NCBI GenBank assembly: GCA_965226925.1
Contig: CBDDEN010000007.1
Location: 1-64,000 of the forward strand
Length of the DNA: 64,000 nt
Source of the DNA: CBDDCX01 sp965226925
GTDB taxonomy: Bacteria; Gemmatimonadota; Gemmatimonadetes; Longimicrobiales; Gaopeijiaceae
Reading direction: 5' to 3'
Position numbers and translations under genes: made by a program. Below the pieces are notes generated by a model. It ran no database searches and was not told the DNA's origin. It saw nothing but the letters and a program-made list of their open reading frames with translations. Within the stretch, counting starts at the first letter, position 1. Every line of letters starts with the position of its first letter. Positions 53,891-62,395 of this stretch are shown here, piece after piece.

Positions 53891-55369
53891 ATGGAAGACA
53901 AGACCGGGCATATCACTCTCTGGAGCGCCGTGTGCGCCGCCGGAGCTGCCGTGATAGCTGGTTTTGGCATCCTTGGGGCAACCCTTCTCGTGGGCGGCGC
54001 TTTGGGAATCGCGGAGTCGCTTCGTGCATATCGGCCCATCGTGCGCCCCAAGCCACGCTACGATGCAAGCCAGGGTTTCCGGGCTCGCGTAAAGATCCAC
54101 AACAAGGGTCGGGTGGCTGCAAAGAAATGTGCCGTGCGTGTTGTGTCCGTTCGTGAGATTAGGCCAGGTGGTGTCCACCGCCGCTCCGATATCCCAACAA
54201 TCCGCCTGCACTGGCAAGACACGGGCGGCGATCTACTCGATATTGTCGCTGATGACGACCCAGGGATCGAAGTGGTGTGCGCTGACTTCCCGCATCCGGT
54301 GGCCCGCCTCGGCCCTCACAAAATCTGGGAGGGGGGCATAACCCTCATTACGCTACGGGTTACGGGCGAGAACATACGTGCCGTCCAGCGCACTTTCTTT
54401 TTCTCCTGCCACCATCGCCGATATCACGCGGGATGGCGGTGGGAAGAATGGCGCACCCCTTGGTATGCGCGGACTCGGCTACCGCCTCTACCGAGTCTCG
54501 CCTCGCCGCTTGCATCTGAGAAGGCGTCAACAACAGTTCATCCCGAGACGGCACCCTACAGGGTTTCCCGTTGGAATCAGTATCCCAACTACGAGTGCGG
54601 GCAATGCCCGTTCAAGAACCTCGACAAGAGTCTACTGGTCCGCCACCTGAAGAACGACCATGGGATTGAAGTCGATCCCGATTCTATTCCTGACGCCCCC
54701 AACCGGGGTGTTGTCTTAATCCCCGTTCCGGGCGACATCCGCGAGATGGGCCTGGTAGACCGTGAGGAGCGGCTAAGGGCCTGGTGGGGGGCCGTGAAGG
54801 CACCACTGAACCCCGTAGACGCTGGTCTGCTCATGAAGCGACTGAGCTTCATGTACGGGGAACACTACCCTGAGATGAAGCCCTTCCTGAGCGAGGAAAC
54901 GATAGAGGCGGTCGAGAAGAAGTACGGCCCCGTTGACCTGATTGCTGTGGGTTCCCATGGACACATGCGCGGCCTCTTGCGACGCGATATCAAGCGGGCT
55001 GCGAAGCAATTGGGGGTTGATCTTGGGGCCGTCCTCGGGAAATCGGGCGGCGAGTACGAAGAGTCCCTGAAGGCGCTTGAGTTGGGCGACCTCTCTGTCT
55101 ACCCACCGGCGGAGCAGTTGAAGCGAGCCCGCGATCACTTCGTCGATGTCGTTGCGGAGGTGGAGACGGGGGGTGCTAGTCGTGCCAAAGTGGATGAGGC
55201 CAAAGATACGCTCTTGGAGAAGAGCCGAGCGTATAACGCAAGCGGTCCGGGCTACGTGAAGGACTTTGAGCTTATTCAGGAGTCATTGAAGCGGCTGGCT
55301 ATGCCGTCAAGCTTCGATAGCGAAGAGCCTTCCCGTCAAGAATCCGAAGAAGAAGATCCCGGAAAATGA
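53891..55369 (+). CDS. membrane protein with a C2H2 zinc-finger-like motif, end replaced by IS1595
   Basis: I do not recognise the family. Residues 10-40 form one long hydrophobic segment (SAVCAAGAAVIAGFGILGA). A domain of about 150 residues follows that may be Ig-like (GFRARVKIHNKGRVAAKKCA). Near residue 236, YECGQCPFKNLDKSLLVRHL with KNDH completes a C-x2-C-x12-H-x4-H zinc finger. The last 200 residues are helical and charged. From base 55293, about 25 codons before the stop, the sequence belongs to IS1595. The native C-terminus has therefore been lost and the visible end (DSEEPSRQESEEEDPGK) is artificial. Confidence 0.7.
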   Translation: MEDKTGHITLWSAVCAAGAAVIAGFGILGATLLVGGALGIAESLRAYRPIVRPKPRYDASQGFRARVKIHNKGRVAAKKCAVRVVSVREIRPGGVHRRSDIPTIRLHWQDTGGDLLDIVADDDPGIEVVCADFPHPVARLGPHKIWEGGITLITLRVTGENIRAVQRTFFFSCHHRRYHAGWRWEEWRTPWYARTRLPPLPSLASPLASEKASTTVHPETAPYRVSRWNQYPNYECGQCPFKNLDKSLLVRHLKNDHGIEVDPDSIPDAPNRGVVLIPVPGDIREMGLVDREERLRAWWGAVKAPLNPVDAGLLMKRLSFMYGEHYPEMKPFLSEETIEAVEKKYGPVDLIAVGSHGHMRGLLRRDIKRAAKQLGVDLGAVLGKSGGEYEESLKALELGDLSVYPPAEQLKRARDHFVDVVAEVETGGASRAKVDEAKDTLLEKSRAYNASGPGYVKDFELIQESLKRLAMPSSFDSEEPSRQESEEEDPGK

Positions 55370-56210
55370 GCGGGTTATCCCTGTTGTTGAAGCGCCATTC
55401 AAGCTCTTCGAGGTAACGGTCCATATGCTTCACGCTGATCTTGTGGAAGGCACCCATGACGGAACGCTTGAACAGGCTCCACATGCCTTCGACGCTGTTC
55501 GTGTGGACATCGCCCACGACCCATTCGTCGAGGTTGTGCTGCACGGTGTCATGCTCGATGCCCATACGGTCCCCGAGGCCACGGTAGGCCGGAAACTCGT
55601 CGGTGTAGATGGCGAGGGCTTCATCGGTGACGGTGCGCTTGATGAAGTCGTCCAAGGTGGCCCGTTTCGTGTTCGGGATGCGCTCCAGGCGGACGCGCCC
55701 GTCACGCTGCACGGCACCCACGACGATGGACTTGTTGGTCGTCGAGTAGGGTCCTCTGCCCTTGCCTCGCTGGCGACCACCGACAAACGTCTCGTCCACT
55801 TCGATGATCCCGAACAGCGTCGGTCCCTCGAAGCGGTCGGTAGTCATGGCCTCACGGATGCGGTGACAGAGGTGCCAAGCGGTCTTGTAGGAGACTCCGA
55901 GGGTGCGCTTCATCTGGTTCGCGCTGATCCCCTTCTTAGACTCGATCATCAGGTACATGGCCACGAACCACTTCCGCAGAGGAAGCTTGGTGTTGTCGAA
56001 GATCGTCCCCGAGGTCACAGAGAAGCGGTAGCGGCATCCGTTGCAATCGAACTGGTCCCGAGTGGTGATCTCGGATACGGACATGTCACCGCAACGCGGG
56101 CAGGCGACACCAGACGGCCAGCGCAGCTTTTCGAGGTATTCCCGGCAGGTCTCTTCGGTTCCGAAGCGATCCATCAACGACATCAGATTGATATTGGCGG
56201 TGCTCGACAT
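55299..56210 (-). CDS. IS1595-family transposase
   Basis: A zinc ribbon at the N-terminus (CPRCGDMSVSE and CNGCRYRFSV) precedes the ISXO2-like DDE-type domain: GIIEVDETFVGGRQRGKGRG, IYTDEFPAYRGLGDRMG and NSVEGMWSLFKRSVMGAF. These supply the three acidic or asparagine-type catalytic positions. I chose the ATG at 56210 (303 residues), since upstream residues show no similarity. Its start codon shares the palindrome CATG with the start of the divergent passenger gene. It appears intact and could still move. Confidence 0.9.
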   Translation of the reverse strand: MSSTANINLMSLMDRFGTEETCREYLEKLRWPSGVACPRCGDMSVSEITTRDQFDCNGCRYRFSVTSGTIFDNTKLPLRKWFVAMYLMIESKKGISANQMKRTLGVSYKTAWHLCHRIREAMTTDRFEGPTLFGIIEVDETFVGGRQRGKGRGPYSTTNKSIVVGAVQRDGRVRLERIPNTKRATLDDFIKRTVTDEALAIYTDEFPAYRGLGDRMGIEHDTVQHNLDEWVVGDVHTNSVEGMWSLFKRSVMGAFHKISVKHMDRYLEELEWRFNNRDNPLIFRDLLLRILDGKALRYRSLTA

Positions 56211-56370
56211 GGTTGATTCCACCAAGCGCAGAGAGAAGGACCGGCTCCCCAAGGACGTGAGCAAACTCACGGGAGACGAGATCATGCAGAAGGTGTTCAG
56301 CAAACGCGTCGTGAAGGAGTTGAAACGCGTGGCTCAGGAAAGCGAGCCGAAAGAGCCGAAAACCGAGTAA
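56209..56370 (+). CDS. small passenger protein of IS1595
   Basis: A 53-residue lysine-rich protein, MVDSTKRREKDRLPKDVSKL then EIMQKVFSKRVVKELKRVA. It lies wholly inside the IS1595 ends and is divergent from the transposase. Its ATG and the transposase ATG overlap in one CATG. I recall similar short proteins encoded beside other transposases of this type, but cannot verify it. A regulatory or helper role is only a guess. Confidence 0.55.
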   Translation: MVDSTKRREKDRLPKDVSKLTGDEIMQKVFSKRVVKELKRVAQESEPKEPKTE

Positions 56371-56651
56371 CGATGCCATACAATCAATATACTGCGATAG
56401 GGACAGCCGTGCAAGAGATATACAATCGCCAAACCATTGGTGGAGTGCACGATCTGCCGTTTCTTGCCGGGGGCGATGCCGGACTCTGCCGGCCTGAAGA
56501 GGCACAATAACGGCCCGTTCGTGTGCCAGTTGGTGGTTTACTCAACAAGACTGGGAAGCACGGCCTTATGGCGGAGAGGTCCTTACATAAGCTTTAGGCG
56601 TTATACTTATGTCAAGAGAGCCGGCTCATAAGCTTCCGTGGGGCAAGGACT

Positions 56652-57812
56652 GTGGCGACCGACAGGAAGAATCGGGCGGGTGTGTTCCGGAAACAGACTA
56701 GAGGATTTGCGACGTTCATCCCCGCAGCGTTCCCCCCGGAAGACCTCCAATTGGACCCCCTCGCAGACTTGCTGGAAAGAGCGACCTTGGCTTTGGGGCG
56801 ACTGGTGGGATCTGCCGAGATCCTGCCGGATCCCGACCTATTCGTCTTCATGTACGTCCGCCGGGAAGCGGTGCTATCTAGTCAGATCGAGGGAACCGAA
56901 GCCTCCTTAGTCGATTTGCTCGAATACGAAGCACAGATGGAGCGGAGTGACCGGCGGGTAGATGTCAGAGAGATCACCAACTACATCGACGCGCTACGCT
57001 TTGGACTCGAGCGTGTAAAGGACCTCCCTCCGTCGCTTCGGTTGATTCGCGAGATCCATGAGAAGCTGATGACCGGAGTCCGTGGAGGCGAGTCGACCAA
57101 GACTCCAGGTGAGTTCCGTGGATCCCAAAATTGGATCGGTGGTCCGACACCTGAGACGGCCCGATTCGTCCCCCCTCCGGTCGCGGAGATGCATGATTCA
57201 CTCCATCAGATCGAGAACTTCCTCCACGCTGAGTCTGATCTTCCCATACTGATCCGGGTCGCGCTTGCGCACGCCCATTTCGAGACGGTGCATCCTTTTC
57301 TAGATGGAAACGGCAGGGTCGGTCGACTCTTGATCACCTTCATGCTCGTTCACGAACGAGTGCTTCATGAGCCCATCCTCTATCTCTCGATATTCTTCAA
57401 ACGCCATCGACAGGAGTACTACGATCGACTCCAGGCGATTCGGGAGAAGGGTGACTGGGAGGGGTGGCTGGCGTTCTTCCTCGAAGCTGTCGCCTCGGTC
57501 TCAGAGGACGCTACCACGACCGCACGACACATCGTCAACTTGAGGGAAGAGACGAGGACCCAGATCAATCAGCGGATGGGAAGGCGCACCGGCTCGACGC
57601 TCGAGCTCCTTGAAGAACTGTTTCGAGGCCCGATTGTGACCGTGAAGCGGGTGCAGATGATTACGGGGTTGTCGCAGCCCGCTGCGAACGCCCTCACCAA
57701 CGCAATGGAGCGGGTCGGAGTCCTGCGGGAAATGACCGGCAAGAAGACTTATCGCCTGTTCGCCTTCGATAGATACCTGCAACTGTTCGACGAGAGGGGC
57801 GAGCGGGGTTGA
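56652..57812 (+). CDS. Fic-family protein
   Basis: This is a Fic-domain enzyme of the type that transfers AMP (or another nucleotide moiety) to a hydroxyl of a target protein. The catalytic loop HPFLDGNGRVGRLL near residue 214 is complete. The N-terminal helical region contains LSSQIEGTEASLVDLL; its SxxxE-like stretch (SQIEGTE) is the usual substrate-binding or inhibitory region of class II Fic proteins. The C-terminus looks like a winged helix (VTVKRVQMITGLSQPAANAL). The start is GTG and the length of 386 residues is normal. It could act alone or as part of an island defence set. Confidence 0.9.
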   Translation: MATDRKNRAGVFRKQTRGFATFIPAAFPPEDLQLDPLADLLERATLALGRLVGSAEILPDPDLFVFMYVRREAVLSSQIEGTEASLVDLLEYEAQMERSDRRVDVREITNYIDALRFGLERVKDLPPSLRLIREIHEKLMTGVRGGESTKTPGEFRGSQNWIGGPTPETARFVPPPVAEMHDSLHQIENFLHAESDLPILIRVALAHAHFETVHPFLDGNGRVGRLLITFMLVHERVLHEPILYLSIFFKRHRQEYYDRLQAIREKGDWEGWLAFFLEAVASVSEDATTTARHIVNLREETRTQINQRMGRRTGSTLELLEELFRGPIVTVKRVQMITGLSQPAANALTNAMERVGVLREMTGKKTYRLFAFDRYLQLFDERGERG

Positions 57813-57918
57813 CGGATGGGCCACTCTGCGTTCGGGGTTCTGACGTGACCCCCTGAAACGAGACCGAAGTTGATGTTAGGATGCGGCTTTGGTCGCAGCT
57901 ATCAGGGAGGAGGTCAGA

Positions 57919-58197
57919 ATGAGTAGGAGACGACACACGCCGGAGCAGATCATCACGGCATTGAGAGAGGCGGAGGTGGGTCTGGCGAACGGCAAAACGG
58001 TGGCGATGGTGAGCCGGGAGTTGGGGATCAGCGAGCAGACGTACTACCGGTGGAGGCAGGAGTTCGGGGGGATGAAGGTGGATCAAGCTCGACGCTTCAA
58101 GGAGCTGGAGAAGGAGAACGCACGGCTAAAGCGAGCGGTGGCGAACCTGACGGTGGACAAGCTGATCCTGGAGGAAGCGACCAAGGGAAACTTCTGA
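57919..58197 (+). CDS. IS3-family transposase OrfA
   Basis: A 92-residue helix-turn-helix protein: RRRHTPEQIITALREAEVGL and GISEQTYYRWRQEFGG. A coiled-coil helix follows, rich in leucine and lysine (RFKELEKENARLKRAVANLT). The ATG at 57919 has GGAGGTCAGA just upstream; the frame is open to 57889. OrfB lies in another frame just downstream. Confidence 0.92.
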   Translation: MSRRRHTPEQIITALREAEVGLANGKTVAMVSRELGISEQTYYRWRQEFGGMKVDQARRFKELEKENARLKRAVANLTVDKLILEEATKGNF

Positions 58198-58223
58198 GCC
58201 CCGAGCGCCGACGCAGGTGCGTG

Positions 58224-59081
58224 ATGCATGTACGTCAGCGACTCGGGGCGAGTGAACGTCACGCGTGTCACGTACTGGGTCAGCCGCGCTCGACGCAGCG
58301 CCGGGTGAAGAAGCTACCTGGCGACGAGGAGGCGCTACGCACGGACGTGATACGGTTGGCGAGCCGGTTCGGCAGGTACGGGTATCGCCAGATCACGAAC
58401 CTGCTGCGTATCGAGGGCTGGGAGGTGAACCACAAGCGTGTGGAGCGTATCTGGAGGCAGGAGGGGCTGAAAGTGCCCAGACGGCAACCGAAACGGGGTC
58501 GGTTGTGGCTCAACGATGGCTCGTGCATCCGGCTCAGGCCACTGCACAAGAATCACGTGTGGTCCTACGACTTCGTAAGCACGAGGACCCATGACGGCCG
58601 TGCGCTGAAGCTTCTGACCGTGCTCGACGAGTACACGCGGCAGTGTCTGGCGATCAAGGTCGGTCGAAAGACTCGAGCTCACGACGTTCTCGAGGTGCTC
58701 ACCGATCTCTTCGCTCGGCACGGTCCGCCCGAGCATCTGCGCTCGGACAACGGGCCAGAGTTCACGGCGAAACTGGTGCGGAGATGGCTGGCCAGGCTGC
58801 GGGTCCAGACCCTCTACATCGCGCCGGGCAGTCCGTGGGAGAACGGCTACAACGAGAGCTTCAACGGCAAACTGAGAGACGAGTTCTTGAACGGAGAGAT
58901 CTTCTACACACTGCCCGAGGCAACGGTACTCGTCGAGCAGTGGAGGCGGCTGTACAATACCGTCCGACCCCATCGTGCCCACGGCGGACTACCCCCCGCC
59001 CCAGAGACGATAAAACCATCGCCCTGGTTCCTCAGGATGCCCCAACTCCAGGGACCACCGATGGCTCGGGGTCTAACATAG
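58224..59081 (+). CDS. IS3-family transposase OrfB
   Basis: The integrase core is complete: Asp in HVWSYDFVSTRTHDGR, Asp in HLRSDNGPEFTAKL and Glu in WENGYNESFNGKLRDEFLNG. The upstream open frame reaches back into orfA (to 58050), which allows the -1 frameshift fusion typical of IS3 elements. The sequence LSPERRRRC before the ATG at 58224 belongs to that fusion form. It seems intact and may be active. Confidence 0.92.
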   Translation: MHVRQRLGASERHACHVLGQPRSTQRRVKKLPGDEEALRTDVIRLASRFGRYGYRQITNLLRIEGWEVNHKRVERIWRQEGLKVPRRQPKRGRLWLNDGSCIRLRPLHKNHVWSYDFVSTRTHDGRALKLLTVLDEYTRQCLAIKVGRKTRAHDVLEVLTDLFARHGPPEHLRSDNGPEFTAKLVRRWLARLRVQTLYIAPGSPWENGYNESFNGKLRDEFLNGEIFYTLPEATVLVEQWRRLYNTVRPHRAHGGLPPAPETIKPSPWFLRMPQLQGPPMARGLT

Positions 59082-59146
59082 GAAGTGGTACCGCAACTGG
59101 GGGCACCTCAGGTGCTGGTGGCTCACTCGACTCGTTAAGGAGCAGA

Positions 59147-59392
59147 ATGCTCACGGGCAGCCGGTGGTCCAGGCCGGGGGAGTCTTCTGCCCGCACGATC
59201 CGCTGGCATAGGGTGTTGCACCAGCTCCAGGTCGCCCTCGTCAAGGCCATACGTAGTGGAGACCTAGACCTCACTGAGAGCGCCAGTGTCCTAATTGAGC
59301 TGCCCGATATCCTCAACGATGATCATCAAGCGAACGAGTATTTGGAAGCGGCTGTTCAAACGCTTGGAGAGTTCGTCCAGCGCGGTCGGTAG
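59147..59392 (+). CDS. small hypothetical protein before the helicase
   Basis: An 81-residue soluble protein that I do not recognise: MLTGSRWSRPGESSARTIRW, then LHQLQVALVKAIRSGDLDL and LNDDHQANEYLEAAVQTLGE. It looks all-helical. The start is well supported by AAGGAG six bases upstream of the ATG. It follows the end of the second IS3 copy by 36 bases, so the element may have cut or replaced what stood before it. It precedes the helicase by 56 bases and is probably cotranscribed with it. Confidence 0.65.
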   Translation: MLTGSRWSRPGESSARTIRWHRVLHQLQVALVKAIRSGDLDLTESASVLIELPDILNDDHQANEYLEAAVQTLGEFVQRGR

Positions 59393-59448
59393 GGGCTGAG
59401 GGCGACGTTGGCAACGCACTCCACGTCAGGTTCGGCACACGCTCGCAT

Positions 59449-61848
59449 TTGGATCGGCCGGCACCTGCCACGTTTGTCGTCTCCGACACCCCCCTCTCGC
59501 GGAGCTTGAGGGTGGATCCACCGGGCGGAATGAGCGCTAACCCGCGCTTTGGTGATGTCTCCAAGCAAGACGTCGAGTGGTTCCTGCGATATCTCTTCCG
59601 AAAGGAGAGCTTCTGGGAGGGCCAATGGCACACCGTTCAGAGGACCTTGAAGGGCCTGGACTCGGTCGTACTTCTTCCCACAGGTGCGGGCAAGTCGATC
59701 GCGTTTCAACTGGCGGCGCTGCTACGGCCCGGCAGGTGTATTGTCGTCGACCCGATCGTATCTCTAATTGATGATCAGATTGAGAATCTCCGCTCCTATG
59801 GAATCGATCGATGTGGGAGTATCACAGGTCGTCAGCACGCGGCCGAGAAGGAATCGATCCAGCATCTCTTGGGCACGGGGCAGTATCTGTTCGTCTACGT
59901 TGCTCCGGAACGATTCCAGTCGGTACCCTTCAGAGAGTCGCTTCGAGGCCTTACCGCACACAGCATCATCTCGGCCGTTGTCATTGACGAAGCCCATTGT
60001 GTCTCGGAGTGGGGGCATGACTTCAGAACGGCGTACTTGAACCTAGGTCGCATCGCTCGCGAGTATTGCAGTTCTGGGGTAGGCCATGTGCCTCCACTCG
60101 TAGCGTTGACCGGGACGGCAAGCCGGGTTGTGCTGAAGGACGTCCAGCGTGCACTGGATATCCAAGAGCCAGATGCTGTCGTCACTCCGAAGTCCTTCGA
60201 TCGGTCGGAGCTGAGATTCAGCGTTGTCCCGTGCCACTCGAATGAGAAGCAGGCGCGTGTGAAGGGGATTCTGGACGGGTTACCCATCCGGTTCCGTCGG
60301 TCGCATCAACAGTTCTTCAGGTCCTCGGGAGAAGGGCACACGGCCGCGGGCGTCGTGTTTTGTCCTCATGTGAATGGGGACTTTGGCACAGCCTCGGTCG
60401 CCAGGGCTATCGAGGAGCATCTGGGGATTTCGGTTCCGACCTATAGTGGATCGGCGCCTCGGGGGTTTGATCGGCGCGCCTGGGACTTGGCCAAGCGGCG
60501 TGCAGCTCGCGCGTTCAAGCGCGATGAAGCGCCGCTACTAGTGGCGACCAAGGCTTTTGGCATGGGAATCGACAAGCCCAACATCCGATATACAGTGCAC
60601 CTGGGACTGCCGGCGTCGATCGAATCCTTCTACCAGGAGGCCGGGCGCGCCGGGCGCGACCGTGCGCTAGCGGAGTGCAGCATCGTCCTATCGGTAGATG
60701 ATAAGGAGCGGGCAAGGTATCTGCTGGCTCCAGCCACTTCTCTGGGGGATCTGGCGAGCACGATGGAGGCAGTAGATCGAGCTCAGGCCGACGATGTTAC
60801 CCGAGCGCTGTTCTTCCACACCAAGAGCTTTAACGGGATCGAGCAGGACGTAGCAGACATTGAGATCCTCCTTCGCTCGCTGGGAGACTTGAACCAACCC
60901 CGACGCGTTCGGATTACCTGGGCCGACGACGAGTGGAACCGGCGAGCCAATGATCCCCACGGCCGGTCGGAGCGGGCACTCCATCGACTAGTTGTCCTCT
61001 GTGTTGTGAAGGACTACTCCATCAATTGGGCGAGCCGCGAGTACGAGGTGGACCTGAATGCGTTCGATAGGGACAGGGTGGCCGACGCGCTCGCTTCGTA
61101 TGGGAGAGCGTACCAGGCGCGCCGAGGGGAAGTCCTGCGCCAACAAGTGGACAAGATCCCGGAGTCCACGCCAGCCCAATTCTTGCTAGCGACCGCCGAG
61201 GTCCTACTGGAGTTCATCTATGAAACGGTAGAGCTGGCTCGACGGAGAGCCCTGAGCGAAATGTTCCAGGCCGCCGTGATTGCTTCCGAAGCTGAAGATC
61301 CGGACGACACCCTGCGCAGGAGGGTGCTCGATTATCTGAGTCAGACGGCGTGGGACAAGCGTTTAGACGATCTCGTTACGACGGGCGAGGCTGGTATGGC
61401 TGACGTTCCGGACATCCTGGATGATGTCATCACTCACGTCGACATCAATGAGCTCCGAGCAGCGGCCGGTCGACTTCTCTCTTCATATCCTGATGTCCCT
61501 AGCCTGCTGTACTTGCGCGGATTTACGGAGGCGCTCGCGACCGAAACCCAGGAGATGGGCGTCATCGAGGATGTGCGTGCGGGGACTCGCTTCGCATTGT
61601 CCAAGTACCGACTGGATCCAAATGCTCTGGCAAACACCCTACTTTCCCTAACGGACTCGGCGACTCGGCGACCCGAAATAGCTGAAATGATCCTGCGAAG
61701 TGCGCTAGCTGCTGAGGGCCTTCCCCGGGAGACAGTTGTCCACTTGGTGCGCACCTTGCCCCCGGCGCTCGCGGCGATCGCTGCCCGTAAGGCACTTTCG
61801 ATCACCGCAAGAAGGGTTGAAGGGATCTTCGAGAGGAGAAACGACTGA
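59449..61848 (+). CDS. RecQ-like DNA helicase with a long unknown C-terminal region
   Basis: This superfamily 2 helicase has Walker A LLPTGAGKSIAFQLAALL near residue 76, Walker B VVIDEAHCVSEWGHDFRTAY (DEAH) near 181, SAT-like LVALTGTAS, and motifs V-VI in ATKAFGMGIDKPNIRY and EAGRAGRDRA. This order and the aromatic-loop region EAHCVSEWGHDFR are RecQ-type. The last 370 residues are helical, with no RQC zinc site or HRDC domain that I recognise. The TTG start at 59449 is uncertain; an ATG at 59530 begins just before the conserved part. The stop overlaps the ATG of the next gene (TGATG). Its place in an island suggests defence or mobile-DNA functions, unproven. Confidence 0.85.
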   Translation: MDRPAPATFVVSDTPLSRSLRVDPPGGMSANPRFGDVSKQDVEWFLRYLFRKESFWEGQWHTVQRTLKGLDSVVLLPTGAGKSIAFQLAALLRPGRCIVVDPIVSLIDDQIENLRSYGIDRCGSITGRQHAAEKESIQHLLGTGQYLFVYVAPERFQSVPFRESLRGLTAHSIISAVVIDEAHCVSEWGHDFRTAYLNLGRIAREYCSSGVGHVPPLVALTGTASRVVLKDVQRALDIQEPDAVVTPKSFDRSELRFSVVPCHSNEKQARVKGILDGLPIRFRRSHQQFFRSSGEGHTAAGVVFCPHVNGDFGTASVARAIEEHLGISVPTYSGSAPRGFDRRAWDLAKRRAARAFKRDEAPLLVATKAFGMGIDKPNIRYTVHLGLPASIESFYQEAGRAGRDRALAECSIVLSVDDKERARYLLAPATSLGDLASTMEAVDRAQADDVTRALFFHTKSFNGIEQDVADIEILLRSLGDLNQPRRVRITWADDEWNRRANDPHGRSERALHRLVVLCVVKDYSINWASREYEVDLNAFDRDRVADALASYGRAYQARRGEVLRQQVDKIPESTPAQFLLATAEVLLEFIYETVELARRRALSEMFQAAVIASEAEDPDDTLRRRVLDYLSQTAWDKRLDDLVTTGEAGMADVPDILDDVITHVDINELRAAAGRLLSSYPDVPSLLYLRGFTEALATETQEMGVIEDVRAGTRFALSKYRLDPNALANTLLSLTDSATRRPEIAEMILRSALAAEGLPRETVVHLVRTLPPALAAIAARKALSITARRVEGIFERRND

Positions 61849-62231
61849 TGGCACAACGGGATTGGCGCAGTGAGTTCGAGGCTGTGGAAGGGAAAGCTCA
61901 CGAGCTTGTGGAGGCTCTTGAAACGCTTCAGAGCGAAGCATCCGCGTATCGAGATCACAACCGCACGATCGAAGGTGGGTCCAAGTCGCTGGCGAAGGTG
62001 GCGAAGTCGTTCGATGAGTTGCTGCCGAGAGTCGACGAAGCGATGCGGACGATGAATAAGCTCGGGACCCCCGATCTACATCAGGAGGTGGAGGCGCTTG
62101 GAAGGCGGCTGGCCGACCTGGAGGAGAGCGTCAAGGCTTCGTCGCAACGGGTCATCGCTTTCCTGCTGGGGCTCATCGGGCTGTCTGTAGTCCTGGCGAT
62201 CGGCTTGGGGGTTTTGCTCTTGAGGGGATAG
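61848..62231 (+). CDS. coiled-coil protein with one C-terminal membrane helix
   Basis: A 127-residue protein. Residues 5-100 form amphipathic helices likely to make a coiled coil (FEAVEGKAHELVEALETLQS, HQEVEALGRRLADLEESVKA). Residues 102-126 are a membrane anchor (VIAFLLGLIGLSVVLAIGLG), so the coiled coil faces the cytoplasm or the periplasm, not decidable from the flanking charges alone. Its ATG overlaps the helicase stop by one base, and GAGAGGAG lies upstream. Tight coupling with a helicase suggests that the two proteins form one system. Confidence 0.7.
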   Translation: MAQRDWRSEFEAVEGKAHELVEALETLQSEASAYRDHNRTIEGGSKSLAKVAKSFDELLPRVDEAMRTMNKLGTPDLHQEVEALGRRLADLEESVKASSQRVIAFLLGLIGLSVVLAIGLGVLLLRG

Positions 62232-62395
62232 CGGTCGGGGAGCTTTCCAAGAAAGACCGCGACGTAGTCTTCGAGATCCAACAGCCCGCCAGCATTTGAT
62301 CACCCACGGCGCTGGGTCGGAGCGTCCGCCGCGCGCAGGTGAAACGGTCCGTCACCAGCCTTCATCCTTTCCTCCGCCACCGTTCTTCTCATGAA

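Larger units (their letters stand above)
55293..56408 (-). mobile_element. IS1595-family insertion sequence
   Basis: The element holds an IS1595 transposase and a small plus-strand passenger gene. Imperfect terminal repeats are visible: GGCTGGCTATGCCG on the left and GGCTGTCCCTATCGCAG read inward from 56408. I do not see an 8-base target duplication, so the ends may be a few bases off. It is about 1.1 kb long and cuts the 3' end of the zinc-finger gene. Confidence 0.75.
57841..59110 (+). mobile_element. IS3-family insertion sequence, second copy
   Basis: Terminal repeats read TGACGTGACCCCC on the left and TGAGGTGCCCCC inward from the right. They enclose orfA and orfB in about 1.27 kb, the usual size. 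I do not see a clear target duplication. A diverged piece of a related transposase sits inside the rdhA-like gene at 7081-7166. Confidence 0.85.

Noticed and set aside
58050..58223. Treating the upstream part of OrfB as a separate protein start
   Set aside because: This part is out of frame with orfA and is explained by the programmed frameshift used by IS3 elements.
59449..61848. Assignment of the helicase as DpdF of the 7-deazaguanine DNA modification system
   Set aside because: The size and RecQ-like core would fit, but none of the other Dpd genes is present, and I cannot see a diagnostic motif.
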